Shown: positions 1 through 9,068, numbered from the stretch's first letter. The stretch is 37,600 bases of DNA from Candidatus Mediterraneibacter surreyensis (GCA_019118885.1 DWYB01000045.1:1-37600), one strand, 5' to 3'. A program made the numbers and translations. Notes: generated from the letters alone by a model not told the origin.

Positions 1-112
1 TAAATACTCATACAAACTGACAGAAACCGGTACATAATTTCCAATAGCCGCATCATATAAAGGGTAACTAAATCATTCTTTTCTTGCCGGGAACCGTTTC
101 CGGTTATGGAGA
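1..112. other. Left-edge sequence without a supported gene
   Basis: No complete gene can be supported here. On the minus strand, positions 73 down to 1 form an open frame that reads like protein (FSYPLYDAAIGNYVPV) but has no start codon after the preceding stop, so it could be a fragment of a gene lying beyond the window edge. A 75-residue plus-strand frame beginning at 84 runs straight through the inverted repeats described next and has no family resemblance, so it is not called. Confidence 0.3.
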
Positions 113-243
113 TTTCTGGTTCCGCTTGTTCGTCTTATATCTGCAGAGAACATCCCGTGTCAAGCCCTTGCCTGTAAACAGGTGCTTCGCAGGCTTGACA
201 TGGGATGTTCCTGCAGATGAATATTATTCAAGCGGACCAGAAA
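113..243. repeat. Long imperfect inverted repeat (hairpin 1)
   Basis: The two arms pair along almost their whole length: 113-119 with 237-243, 121-128 with 229-236, 139-146 with 211-218, and 148-166 with 192-210. The last is 19 pairs including one G-T. The central part carries a further small palindrome near 171-182. No poly-T tract follows on either strand, so it does not look like a simple terminator. An 18-base perfect palindrome (CGGTTCGAATTCGAACCG, 250-267) and a short dyad (287-293 with 310-316) lie between it and the second hairpin. It may be a mobile palindromic element or a structured RNA. The function is unknown. Confidence 0.75.
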
Positions 244-348
244 TTAATGCGGTTCGAATTCGAACCGGAAGATCAACAAAGCCTATATCGACTGAAATAA
301 TGGGATCATAGTCGATGAAGTCGCTTCTTCTACCCGTTTGCATGAGAA

Positions 349-524
349 TTTTCGGACTGGGAAAGTAAGCAGCCGGGAGGCAGGTATTACGTACGCACCG
401 TTGGAGCAGCGCCGGCACTTAGAGCGCGTCTTTTGCGCTCTTATGTACCGTTACGCTGCGACTGAATGAAAATGTGTGCGTTAGCAATACCTGCCTCCCG
501 GCGGATACTTTATCAGTCCGAAAA
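349..524. repeat. Long imperfect inverted repeat (hairpin 2)
   Basis: This second palindromic unit has arms 349-359 paired with 514-524 (11 of 11), 362-367 with 506-511 (6 of 6) and 372-388 with 486-502 (17 of 17). An inner stem 406-411/454-459 is capped by 421-427/435-441. The whole 176-base unit therefore folds on itself. It lies nine bases beyond the stop codon of the DUF1294 gene on the minus strand, so it would be in the 3' untranslated part of the addBA transcript. It could protect or end that transcript, but no T-run is present, which also leaves a MITE-like insertion possible. Confidence 0.8.
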
Positions 525-532
525 ATCGAAAT

Positions 533-802
533 TTATCTTAACTTCAACGCCAGCATCGTTACAATAACACAGTGCGCGACGAACATGACCGGTACACTGA
601 TATAGAATTTCGGCTTTCTTGTCTTATGCCGGAACATGATCATGCCTGCCAGCGCGCCCAGGGAGCCGCCGGCCAGAGCCAGCAGCAGAAGTGTCCGCTC
701 CGGAATGCGCCATTTCCCGGACTTTGCCCTGCCTTTATCCAGCCCGTACGCGACCCATGTTGTAAAATTGATCACTGCCAGATACCATACCAGAATACTC
801 AT
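533..802 (-). CDS. DUF1294 family small membrane protein
   Basis: The 89-residue product resembles the DUF1294 family of short membrane proteins: an N-terminal hydrophobic segment (about residues 3-20), a conserved basic stretch with DKGRAKSGKWRIPE, a glycine-rich hydrophobic segment (GGSLGALAGMIMFRHKTRKP) and a C-terminal hydrophobic segment. The role of the family is unknown. The ATG overlaps the addA stop by four bases (ATGA), with AGGAG a few bases upstream inside the addA end, so it is the last gene of the addB-addA operon and probably translationally coupled to it. The length is typical for the stand-alone form. The family call is from recognition of the motif; no function should be read from the operon position alone. 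Confidence 0.85.
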   Translation of the reverse strand: MSILVWYLAVINFTTWVAYGLDKGRAKSGKWRIPERTLLLLALAGGSLGALAGMIMFRHKTRKPKFYISVPVMFVAHCVIVTMLALKLR

Positions 803-3800
803 ACTTCTATCTCCTCGCCCAGTGTAAATGAATAAATGATCTTCTCTTTCACCGGTTTTTCCATAAGCTGCTCAAGCGCCTGTGCGTAATAATCGAGCTG
901 TGCATGATATTTTTCTTTCAGCTCGTTTCCAGTCCTCACCTTGTCTGTCTTATAATCGAGCACCACAAGGCCGTCCGGCTCTTCGAAATACACGTCTATG
1001 ATTCCCTGTACAAGGATCTTTTCACCGGAACAGTCTTCCGGATAGATTTCCGACGCATCCACACTAAGGACAAAAGGCTGCTCCTTATACAGCTTTCCAT
1101 TACGGGCGGCATCTGCCATTCTCCTGCCGCTTCTGCATCCGAGAAAACGCAGGATGTCCTTCGGACGGATGCACTCCGTCATCTCATCTGTCAGCCTGCC
1201 TTCCTGCCGCAGCTGCTGCACTGCCGCAGTCAGATTTTCCACGTCATAATCAACCGTAAAATCCAAAAGCTCCAGCAGTTTATGATATGCGCTTCCCCTC
1301 GGTGCTCCGGTCAGGATTTCCTCTTCTTTCAGGAACTCCGGGATAAGCGGCACCACGACCGGTTCCTCGTACATTTCTTCCCCGGCTTCTTCTGCAAGAT
1401 ACGCCCATTTCTTCAGCTCAGATACTGTGAATTTCAGTTTCATCTTCCCTTCATCTTCAAACGGATACACATAATCGATCTGCGCATCCAGACGTTCTCT
1501 CAATTCAGGCTCGTAAACCTGTGAATCATCCCAATTCCGCAGAACATCCTCTGCCATGACTTCTGCCTGAACCTCTTCCTGCTGAGGGGTAAGATCTTCT
1601 GCTCCGAACACCGAGACTTCCACAGGCGACTCCTGCTTTACCTTTCCCGTCTCATCGGATAAGATACACGGCAGCACCCAGTCCAGATAACATTTAGCCC
1701 CTTCTGCCCTAAATACACTGGAAATATCTGAGACAGCGCCGTCTTCTGTGATCTTTGCCGCTCCTGTCATGATCAGTTTTTCTTTTGCACGGGTCAGCGC
1801 TACATAAAGGATACGCATTTCCTCTGCAAGATTTTCCAGAGCAGTTTCCTCACGGATCATCTTCTTTAGAAATGTAGGAGTCTTTGTTCTCCTTTTCAGG
1901 TCAATCAGATCCACTCCGGCGCCCCAGTCAGGATGAAGGAGCACACTTCCTTTCGTGTCCTGAGTATTGAATTTCTTTCCCATTCCCGCGACAAATACGA
2001 TAGGGAATTCCAGACCTTTGCTCTTATGGATACTCATGATGCGCACCGTATCCGCCTGCTCATCCATGATTCCGGCCTCTCCGTAATCCACATCATACTT
2101 TTTCAGTTGGGCAATATAGCGGACAAAGTTAAACAGCCCTTTATAGCTCGTCCCCTCAAATGCCGCCGCCCGCTCTGTCAGCATCTCCACATTAGCCATA
2201 CGCTGGGCGCCGCCCGGCATGGCGGCAATGTACAGTCCGTACCCGGTCTTGTCGATGATTTCTTCTAAGAGTTCATGGATCGGCGTATATGGCACCTTTT
2301 CTCTGAAATAACGGACCTGATCGTAAAATCTCCGGAGTTTCCCTCTCAGTTCTTCCATACATGCATCTTCCGCCGCGTCACTCTCGGCGCACATTGCTGC
2401 CGCCTCGTAGAAAGGCACATTGGGATATGCGATCCTGATTTCCGCCAGTTCTCTTGTATTAAGTCCTCCAAAGACCGATGTCAGCACAGCCGCAAGGGGC
2501 AGATCCTGTCTGGCATTGTCCAGTATCTTCAGATAATCCAGCAGCACACTCACTTCGTAAGTCTCAAAATATCCCTCCCGGCTCACGGAATAAGCCGGTA
2601 TTCCTTCTTCTCCCAGCACCGAAGAAAAGACTTCGGCCCAGCCTCGGATGCTCCGGGTCAGGATCACAATATCCCTGTACTGTACTCTGCGGTATTCCCG
2701 GGTCTCCTTGTCCAGCACCACACCGTCCCGGATCAGCTCCCGGATACGGCGCGCGATCATCCTCGCCTCCGCCTGACGCTCATCCTCTCCTCCTGTATCC
2801 TCCTTATCGAGAAGGAGAAGTTCACTCTTGCAGAAATCCTCCTTTCCGGATGGGAGAGGCGGGAATTCTGCTCCCGGATAGAGTGCGGCACTGTCATCAT
2901 ATTCAATCCCGCCCAGCTCTTTCTTCATGATCTGGCGGAAGATATCATTTACACTGTCAAGGACTTTCTCTCGGCTGCGGAAGTTTTTATGCAGATCGAT
3001 TCTCTGCGTTACGCTGTCTTTCAGACTGTAAGTATTATATTTCTCCATAAAGAGTTCCGGTCTGGACAGGCGGAAGCTGTAGATACTCTGCTTTACATCG
3101 CCCACCATGAAAATGTTATATTCTCCCCTGGATACTCTCGACACGCTGGTAAGGATCGTCTCCTGAACAAGATTGCTGTCCTGATACTCGTCGATCATCA
3201 CCTCATCGAACCGGTCCTGATATTCTCCGGCAACGGCAGACGGCACAAGCTCCCCGTCCTTTTCTTCAGTCAGGATCGCAAGGGCGAACTGCTCCATATC
3301 ATTGAAATCGATCATATTTCTGAGACGTTTCTTCTCATCCAGCATATGCGCAAACCGTTTCACAAGCTCTGTCAGTGTGACGACGGACGGCAGGGCATCC
3401 TGCATATCCTGCTGCCATACCTCGCGGGGAGCATAGAAATAATCTTCCTGCATCCCTTTTAAAAGGCTCTTTGCCTGTTCCCGGAGTTTTTTGACCTTCT
3501 CTTTCTTGTCCGGAGATACCGTATCATCTTTCCTGGAAGAGAGACGCTTCCATTTAAAGCCGGCAGCCGCACTGTACATTGCATCAAAGTTTTCCGCCTG
3601 CTGCAGCTCCTCCAGTTCTTGCAGATCGGAGTCCAGCATATCACCGTACATGTATGGTCCGTCCGGCTCCTCACAGATCTTAAGCCCGCGCTCCAGCACT
3701 CTCTCGATATCCGCCGCCCTCATACGGACTCTTTCTTCCGCACGCACTTCCAGATCCTCTGACGCATAAGCCTTCACACATTGGTCCAGCCACCGGTCAG

Positions 3801-4362
3801 GCCGGGGATAGCTGCGGGAATACTCATACATTTTCAGAATAATCTCCTCGATCTTCTTATCACTCTTTCCGCTCCCGAACCGCTCTGTAAAATCAAGGAA
3901 CTCTTCTTTGGCTTCTGCATAGCACTCTTCCAGAAGTTCCTCCAGCACATCCTGCTTTAAAAGCTTCAGCTCTCCTTCTTCCGCGATGCGGAATCCCGGA
4001 TCGATCCCGATCACATGAAAATGATCCCTGATGACCGCAAGACAGAAGCTGTGGATCGTAGTGATCTGGGCGCTGTGGATCAGAGTTGCCTGCCGCTCCA
4101 GCCTTATATCTCCCGGCCGTTCTTCCAGCTTCTTCTCTATGGCAGCACTGATCCTCTCTTTCATCTCAGCAGCTGCCGCCTCTGTGAATGTCACAATCAG
4201 CAGACGGTCCACATCTGTCGGCGTGTCATCCTCGGTCAGCCGTCTGATGATACGCTCCACAAGCACCGCAGTCTTCCCGGATCCTGCCGCTGCGGAGACA
4301 AGGATATTCCGATTCCTCAGATCAATGACTTTCTGCTGTTCACTTGTCCATTTCACACTCAA
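799..4362 (-). CDS. addA: ATP-dependent helicase/nuclease subunit A
   Basis: AddA is the motor and 3'-strand nuclease subunit of the AddAB complex, which resects double-strand breaks up to Chi for RecA loading. The 1187-residue protein is full length for the family. It shows the UvrD-like Walker A motif AAAGSGKT (24-31), the Walker B DEYQDS (391-396), helicase motifs near the middle (VRIMSIHKSKGLEFPIVFVA, then RILYVALTRAKEKLIM) and a C-terminal PD-(D/E)XK nuclease with LDYKTD centred on Asp1136 and Lys1138. The start is TTG at 4362, overlapping the addB stop as TTGA, with GGAGG eight to ten bases upstream. Co-translation with addB fits formation of the heterodimer. No damage is visible. Confidence 0.97.
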   Translation of the reverse strand: MSVKWTSEQQKVIDLRNRNILVSAAAGSGKTAVLVERIIRRLTEDDTPTDVDRLLIVTFTEAAAAEMKERISAAIEKKLEERPGDIRLERQATLIHSAQITTIHSFCLAVIRDHFHVIGIDPGFRIAEEGELKLLKQDVLEELLEECYAEAKEEFLDFTERFGSGKSDKKIEEIILKMYEYSRSYPRPDRWLDQCVKAYASEDLEVRAEERVRMRAADIERVLERGLKICEEPDGPYMYGDMLDSDLQELEELQQAENFDAMYSAAAGFKWKRLSSRKDDTVSPDKKEKVKKLREQAKSLLKGMQEDYFYAPREVWQQDMQDALPSVVTLTELVKRFAHMLDEKKRLRNMIDFNDMEQFALAILTEEKDGELVPSAVAGEYQDRFDEVMIDEYQDSNLVQETILTSVSRVSRGEYNIFMVGDVKQSIYSFRLSRPELFMEKYNTYSLKDSVTQRIDLHKNFRSREKVLDSVNDIFRQIMKKELGGIEYDDSAALYPGAEFPPLPSGKEDFCKSELLLLDKEDTGGEDERQAEARMIARRIRELIRDGVVLDKETREYRRVQYRDIVILTRSIRGWAEVFSSVLGEEGIPAYSVSREGYFETYEVSVLLDYLKILDNARQDLPLAAVLTSVFGGLNTRELAEIRIAYPNVPFYEAAAMCAESDAAEDACMEELRGKLRRFYDQVRYFREKVPYTPIHELLEEIIDKTGYGLYIAAMPGGAQRMANVEMLTERAAAFEGTSYKGLFNFVRYIAQLKKYDVDYGEAGIMDEQADTVRIMSIHKSKGLEFPIVFVAGMGKKFNTQDTKGSVLLHPDWGAGVDLIDLKRRTKTPTFLKKMIREETALENLAEEMRILYVALTRAKEKLIMTGAAKITEDGAVSDISSVFRAEGAKCYLDWVLPCILSDETGKVKQESPVEVSVFGAEDLTPQQEEVQAEVMAEDVLRNWDDSQVYEPELRERLDAQIDYVYPFEDEGKMKLKFTVSELKKWAYLAEEAGEEMYEEPVVVPLIPEFLKEEEILTGAPRGSAYHKLLELLDFTVDYDVENLTAAVQQLRQEGRLTDEMTECIRPKDILRFLGCRSGRRMADAARNGKLYKEQPFVLSVDASEIYPEDCSGEKILVQGIIDVYFEEPDGLVVLDYKTDKVRTGNELKEKYHAQLDYYAQALEQLMEKPVKEKIIYSFTLGEEIEV

Positions 4363-7300
4363 CTTTCCGCACCTCCGTCATGCCGTTCTGTCTCCAGCAT
4401 TATTTTCGCCACAGCTTCTTCCATAGAATATTTTTCAAGTCTCCGGTATCCGCATCCGTCGATCCGGATATCAAAGCCGCAGATATCCCGGTACGGACAG
4501 TAATCGCACCCGGTATCTCCCCCCATTTCATAAGGCGCGGCAGACACTTCACCCGAACTGATCTCATCCCGGATCTTCATTTCTTTCTCCTGTGCATATT
4601 TCAGGACCGCACGGAACGTGTCTCCCGGAAGCGCCCGGGAATTTTTGCTCAGTGATCCGTCCTTGTTCCACCCAACGGGGATCAGCAGGGAACTGCCCGT
4701 CAGGTCTCTCTCAAGATGGGAGATTACTTTCTCATCCCCGTTTACAAGACCGTCCAGCCGGAGTTCTTTGAGAATACTCTTCTCCACATCTTCATCATTG
4801 TCTTTCCTATCCACCACCGGATCCTGAATCCGGTAATAGAAGATCCCCGCCGGAATGATCTCTTTGTCCGGGTACTTTCTCTTCTCCACATCGAGCGCCG
4901 CATTCAGATAGACAGGGAGCTGCATCTGCAGTCCGTGATAAAGAGCAGTAATGTCAAAACTCTTCATCCCCGTCTTATAATCTGTCACCTTTACATATAC
5001 ACACTCGTCGTCTTCGCAGATATCGATCCGGTCGATCTTTCCGCTTCCGAATTTCAGCTCATATCCCCCGGGCACAAAGTCTCCTTTTTCCAGCTGCCTT
5101 GTAAGAGCCCACACCGATCTGCGGATCAGGCGCTTGATCCTTGCGATCATGTATTCATTTCTTGCGGAACTGAAGAGCACTGTATTTCCGTAATCGATCA
5201 CGCTCTCCTCCACGCTCTCATCGATCAGCTCATCCCTCAGTTCCTCCGGCATTTCTTCCCAGCGCATCTTCTCCCGGTCCGCTTTCCGTGAAAAACGCTC
5301 CAACGACTGGTGGGCGATATTTCCCAGATCCACAGCCTCAAAGCTGTACTCCTGACGGTCAGAAAGGCGCAGTCCATAGCTCAGGAAATGTGCGTATGCG
5401 CAGGAGGTAAACTGCTCCATCCGTGTCACACTGACGCGGTCCGGATCCGGATACAGCTGTCTGGCACGTTCCGGTCCCAGCTCCGGATACTCCCGCCGCA
5501 GGAATCCTGCATCCAGAATTTCTTCCAGCGCATCCCTGCTCTTTTGATCCCGCTGAAACCATGTATAAAGCTCTTTCCAGCTGCTGTCCACGCCGGATCT
5601 GCGGTCCCTGACTCCCTCTGCCACTTTCAGGATCCCGGTCTTTCTGGTGAGCTCGGTCTCTTCCATTGCCCGTTTCTCTTCATCAACAGTCCTGAGTCCG
5701 GGGAACAGCCTTCTGACATCCGATATAAGGTAAGCCGGCCGCAGGCTTTTTCCGTCCCCGGATACCTTGGACCATGAAAGGTACAGATACTCCGATGGCT
5801 TCGTCAGATTCATATAGAGATAAAATTTCTGTATATATGCCTCCTCTTTCGGCCCGGGCGACAGCGCAATATCCCCGCTTAAAAACTGCTCTCTGTCCCG
5901 CTCGGAAAGAAGGCCTCCCGCTCCTGAATTTCCGGGAAGCAGAGTATCATTCGCGCCTACAAAGAACAGAGCTTTTATATTTTTGATCCTCGTTCTCTCT
6001 ACATCACCGATGACAACCTGATCCAGACTGGGCGGGATCACGCCCACTTTTGCCTCTTCCAGACCAGCATCCAGCAGATCACAGTATTCTTTCAGTGAAA
6101 TCTGCTCGTCTCCCAGAAGTTCCACGAACTTATCGAACAGCTCCAGCACGATCCGGTAGATCTGGGCATACTCTTTCGCCAACGCAAGCTCTCCCTTTTC
6201 CTGAAATTTCTGCTCCATTTCGCTGAGCTGTTCCTGCATCTTCTCTTCGGAGATAAACTCATAGACCGCCAGCGTCACATCCCGCACAGTCTTCTTTCTC
6301 TGTTTCAGGACAAACACCAGATTCTGGATTTTTTCCACAAACCGGACTCTCAGATGATTCACTTCCTGAAGTTCCGCCTCTCCGGCCTCCGACGTCTGTC
6401 TCACCCACGCCTGCTGCCATTTCTTATACCCTTTAATGCCCAGCGCCAGACAGTAATTTTCCATCCGGTCCACCTCTTCGTCAGTGAATCCGCACAGCCC
6501 GGTCCGCAAGAACCGGAACACACTGTCATAGGTAAAATTTTCTTCCGCCATGGCAAGGAGACTTCTTAAATACTCCACAAATGCATTGAGCAGGATGCTC
6601 TTCTTGTGGTCCATAAATACAGGAATGTCAAACTTACCGCATGCCTTTTCCAGTGCGTCCGCATACACGTTCATATCTGCCGTAATAACCGCAACATCGC
6701 GATATCGGTATCCCTTCTCCCTCACCAGATATCGGATGCCCTCCGCCACATACTGCGCCTCGGCCCGGGGATTGCGTGCCTCGTGAATGGAGACGGCCCC
6801 TTCATATCCTGATCTTTCATCTCCCGGCTCGTCTTCCCGTAAATACTGATTTCCGGAATACCGGAACAGTTCCGACTCAAGAAACGCCAGCTCCGCATTG
6901 TGCTCAAAGCGTTTCGGCGGTTTCTGGTACAAATATACCGGATCTTCCATCTCAGTCTTTGTATCACGTGCTATCTTCACAAGAGAAGTCACCATCTGCT
7001 TACTCAGCGCGAAAAGCTGATACGGATGGCGGTATACAAAAGGATCTTCCCGCTCATCCATTTCCACGGTGATCATAACCTTGTCGCAAACTTTCAGAAG
7101 TTCTCCCAGCAGCCGGTCCTGAACCGGCGTGAAACCGGTAAAACCATCCATTGCCACAATGCTCCCCTTTAAGATATTCGACCGCGGCACAGCATCGCTC
7201 AATACATCCAGCATTTCTTCTTTTGTAATATACTTTTCGCTCAGGTAATCCTCAAATCCTTCATACACTTTCCGGATATCTTTCAATTTGTAATAGAGAT

Positions 7301-7751
7301 AACTGTCCGGGCTTATGCTGTCCATGAACTCATCCAGCCGCTCAAAATCCACCCCGTACTGGGTAAACTCTGATATGACTGACTTCACCTCACTGATATA
7401 CCCCTGTTTCTTCAGATTCCCTTTCAGCACTGTGAGTTCATCTTCATAATTGCCCGCAATTTTCCTCAGGATCAGATTCTTGCCTTCATCATCAAGCACC
7501 GTCCGGTCGTCCTGTCCTACCTCCTCAAACACTCTGTGGGCAAGGCGTCCGAAGCTGAGGACATCGATGTTCATGATCCCGCCTCTTGGATGCATCAGGC
7601 ACAGGTCCTTCTGCGTCTGCATCGTAAACTGCTCCGGCACAAGGACAAGATAATTCTTCTCCGGATACCGGATGGACTGCTCTATGATATTTTGATACAG
7701 ACAGTGGGATTTTCCGCTGCCGGAATTGCCGAATATGAATTGCAATGACAT
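4359..7751 (-). CDS. addB: ATP-dependent helicase/nuclease subunit B
   Basis: AddB is the partner of AddA. It carries an inactive helicase-like body, the Chi-scanning region and the nuclease that cuts the 5' strand. The 1130-residue protein has the Walker A motif GNSGSGKS (8-15), a C-terminal nuclease core with DYKTG at Asp924-Lys926, and the four cysteines of the AddB iron-sulfur cluster: Cys784 in TSCAYAH and Cys1082, Cys1085 and Cys1091 in the GCDYCPYRDICGF segment. The ATG at 7751 follows AAGGAGGGG at good spacing. It is the first gene of the addB-addA-DUF1294 operon. A TATAAT hexamer at 7816-7821 (minus strand) could be its -10, but no good -35 was seen. Confidence 0.97.
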   Translation of the reverse strand: MSLQFIFGNSGSGKSHCLYQNIIEQSIRYPEKNYLVLVPEQFTMQTQKDLCLMHPRGGIMNIDVLSFGRLAHRVFEEVGQDDRTVLDDEGKNLILRKIAGNYEDELTVLKGNLKKQGYISEVKSVISEFTQYGVDFERLDEFMDSISPDSYLYYKLKDIRKVYEGFEDYLSEKYITKEEMLDVLSDAVPRSNILKGSIVAMDGFTGFTPVQDRLLGELLKVCDKVMITVEMDEREDPFVYRHPYQLFALSKQMVTSLVKIARDTKTEMEDPVYLYQKPPKRFEHNAELAFLESELFRYSGNQYLREDEPGDERSGYEGAVSIHEARNPRAEAQYVAEGIRYLVREKGYRYRDVAVITADMNVYADALEKACGKFDIPVFMDHKKSILLNAFVEYLRSLLAMAEENFTYDSVFRFLRTGLCGFTDEEVDRMENYCLALGIKGYKKWQQAWVRQTSEAGEAELQEVNHLRVRFVEKIQNLVFVLKQRKKTVRDVTLAVYEFISEEKMQEQLSEMEQKFQEKGELALAKEYAQIYRIVLELFDKFVELLGDEQISLKEYCDLLDAGLEEAKVGVIPPSLDQVVIGDVERTRIKNIKALFFVGANDTLLPGNSGAGGLLSERDREQFLSGDIALSPGPKEEAYIQKFYLYMNLTKPSEYLYLSWSKVSGDGKSLRPAYLISDVRRLFPGLRTVDEEKRAMEETELTRKTGILKVAEGVRDRRSGVDSSWKELYTWFQRDQKSRDALEEILDAGFLRREYPELGPERARQLYPDPDRVSVTRMEQFTSCAYAHFLSYGLRLSDRQEYSFEAVDLGNIAHQSLERFSRKADREKMRWEEMPEELRDELIDESVEESVIDYGNTVLFSSARNEYMIARIKRLIRRSVWALTRQLEKGDFVPGGYELKFGSGKIDRIDICEDDECVYVKVTDYKTGMKSFDITALYHGLQMQLPVYLNAALDVEKRKYPDKEIIPAGIFYYRIQDPVVDRKDNDEDVEKSILKELRLDGLVNGDEKVISHLERDLTGSSLLIPVGWNKDGSLSKNSRALPGDTFRAVLKYAQEKEMKIRDEISSGEVSAAPYEMGGDTGCDYCPYRDICGFDIRIDGCGYRRLEKYSMEEAVAKIMLETERHDGGAES

Positions 7752-7881
7752 AATTCCCCTCCTTGTTAAGTCTTCTCCCTGATGTCATGGATTCGTTCGG
7801 ATTCATTTACCAGTGATTATACTGCGTGCGCAGAAAAGGAAGCGGCGCGCAGCGACATTTACTTTTCAAGCCGCGGCTCCC

Positions 7882-7952
7882 GATATAATCCCTGCGCAGC
7901 AGGGCGAAGCGATTCTATCGCTTCGGATTGCGCTTTGCGCAATCATTATATC
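7882..7952. repeat. Perfect four-way-junction (cloverleaf) palindromic element
   Basis: An outer stem of eight pairs (7882-7889 with 7945-7952) encloses three perfect hairpins that abut with no unpaired bases between them: 7890-7895/7899-7904, 7905-7913/7917-7925 and 7926-7933/7937-7944, each with a three-base loop. Every base except the loops is paired. The element lies in the 236-base gap between the addB start and the stop of the GNAT gene. It has no poly-T tail and none of the conserved tRNA loop bases, so it is neither a terminator nor a tRNA. A dispersed intergenic repeat or protein-bound cruciform is possible. Confidence 0.85.
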
Positions 7953-7987
7953 ATACAGCTTGTTTCCTGTCATTTTTCTCTTTTCGG

Positions 7988-8443
7988 TCAGCCTTTGTGT
8001 ATATACATTCTTGTCATATCAGGCTCGCCGTCGCCTTGTACCATACAGAGAAATTCCCATCCATATTTCTCATAAAACCCTGTATGATCCGTAACCAGAT
8101 ATACGGGAGATATTCCCTTTGATTTCAAGTCAGACACAGCCATATTTAACAGTTTTCCGACTATCCCATTACACCGGTACTTTTCTTCTGTATACACGGC
8201 GCATATATTCGGCGCAAGATCTTTCCTATCATGGAAATCATTTTCTATTACCCCCAGTCCCGCAACGATTTTCTCTCCATCAAGGCACAAATACCATCCA
8301 TATTCTGTCTTCTGATCTAAAAAATTCTCCATACACTCAAGATATGCCTCCTCCGGTACGCCCCATTTACTGTGAAACCAGCGGGATGCTTCTTTTTTGA
8401 GCTCCGGATCTTCTCTTAACGTAATATATCTGTATTCTCTCAT
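7988..8443 (-). CDS. GNAT family N-acetyltransferase
   Basis: The product resembles GCN5-related acetyltransferases, which move an acetyl group from acetyl-CoA to an amine. Motif A is visible as AVYTEEKYRCNGIVGKLL, giving the Arg-x-x-Gly acetyl-CoA pyrophosphate loop, preceded by a strand containing AGLGVIEN. The C-terminal YEKYGWEFL motif is typical of the family. I place the start at the ATG at 8443 (151 residues) because GGAGAGGG lies six bases upstream. An in-frame ATG 54 bases earlier would add an unconserved 18-residue extension. The substrate cannot be told from the sequence. The gene stands alone, downstream of the CD3324-DUF1062 pair on the same strand. Confidence 0.85.
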   Translation of the reverse strand: MREYRYITLREDPELKKEASRWFHSKWGVPEEAYLECMENFLDQKTEYGWYLCLDGEKIVAGLGVIENDFHDRKDLAPNICAVYTEEKYRCNGIVGKLLNMAVSDLKSKGISPVYLVTDHTGFYEKYGWEFLCMVQGDGEPDMTRMYIHKG

Positions 8444-8493
8444 TGTCACCCTCTCCAATACAAAGCAGACCGAAAAAAATCCGGTCTGCATCC

Positions 8494-8790
8494 TCACTTT
8501 AATTCAGCTTTGTTTCTTTTCAAAAAGTCTACGTCATTTCCATATTTACAAGCAAGATCACGATCATTTTCCACGAAAAGTTCATACTCTCCGGCTAGAA
8601 TTCTGGAAACTTTTGTTCTTTCATAAATTGTCAAATTCCAAGTATGTTTGCACTTTTTGCATCTATATATCAGCCATACATCCACCCTGCTTCTATTCGC
8701 ATTCACTCTGAACTTTCCTGAATTAATGAACTCCCGCTTCTTTTTGCATCCCCCACAACAATGAAATACCTTTCTAGAATTTACTGTCAT
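8494..8790 (-). CDS. DUF1062-like zinc-ribbon protein, short form
   Basis: The 98-residue protein begins with a zinc ribbon (CCGGC near residue 11, CKKC near residue 44) followed by HTWNLTIYER and a segment (ENDRDLACKYGNDVDFL) like the core of DUF1062 proteins, whose function is unknown. From memory the full-length family is roughly twice this size, so this copy appears to lack the C-terminal half, either as a natural short form or by deletion. Its ATG overlaps the stop of the upstream CD3324-like gene by four bases (ATGA). It ends 51 bases before the GNAT start. The family call rests on motif recognition. Confidence 0.6.
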   Translation of the reverse strand: MTVNSRKVFHCCGGCKKKREFINSGKFRVNANRSRVDVWLIYRCKKCKHTWNLTIYERTKVSRILAGEYELFVENDRDLACKYGNDVDFLKRNKAELK

Positions 8791-9068
8791 TGGACTATAT
8801 TATCCGTAAAATCAGTAGTTCTTATGATTCTTTGTATGCTTTTCTCCGACAAAGAATACTCGTCAGCAAGTATTTTTGTTGAAATCCCTCTTGAATGTTT
8901 CTGACATATTTCATGATTTCGTTTTCTATAATACTGCTTTATTTTCGTCCGACTTCCCCAGACCTTTTTCTCTGCACATGGAATGTATATACTTTTTCCG
9001 CTTACATATTGCTGAATAGTTTCTATTAATTCTTTCGGCAAAATATCTTCTGCTCTGACATAGCTCAT
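8787..9068 (-). CDS. CD3324-like small HTH protein
   Basis: The 93-residue protein has the layout of the small Clostridial CD3324-type family: an N-terminal AEDILPKELIETIQQYV helix, a GKSIYIPC strand, and a C-terminal helix-turn-helix (ISTKILADEYSLSEKSIQR) resembling Mor/HTH-type DNA-binding domains. It is probably a DNA-binding protein, but the target is unknown. ATG at 9068 follows AGGAGGATTATA. It is the first gene of a two-gene operon with the DUF1062-like gene, transcribed from the promoter at 9197-9225. Two mutually exclusive hairpins lie in the leader between promoter and start. Confidence 0.7.
   Translation of the reverse strand: MSYVRAEDILPKELIETIQQYVSGKSIYIPCAEKKVWGSRTKIKQYYRKRNHEICQKHSRGISTKILADEYSLSEKSIQRIIRTTDFTDNIVQ

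Noticed and set aside
84-311. 75-residue plus-strand ORF in the inverted-repeat region
   Set aside because: It runs through the arms of the hairpins, has no ribosome site, and its product looks like no known family.
2275-3462. 395-residue plus-strand ORF opposite addA
   Set aside because: It is an antisense shadow of a certain gene, caused by GC-biased codon positions, with no ribosome site and no family resemblance.
7882-7952. tRNA gene reading of the cloverleaf
   Set aside because: All hairpin loops are three bases, the stems abut without connector bases, and no T-loop, anticodon loop or acceptor pattern fits.
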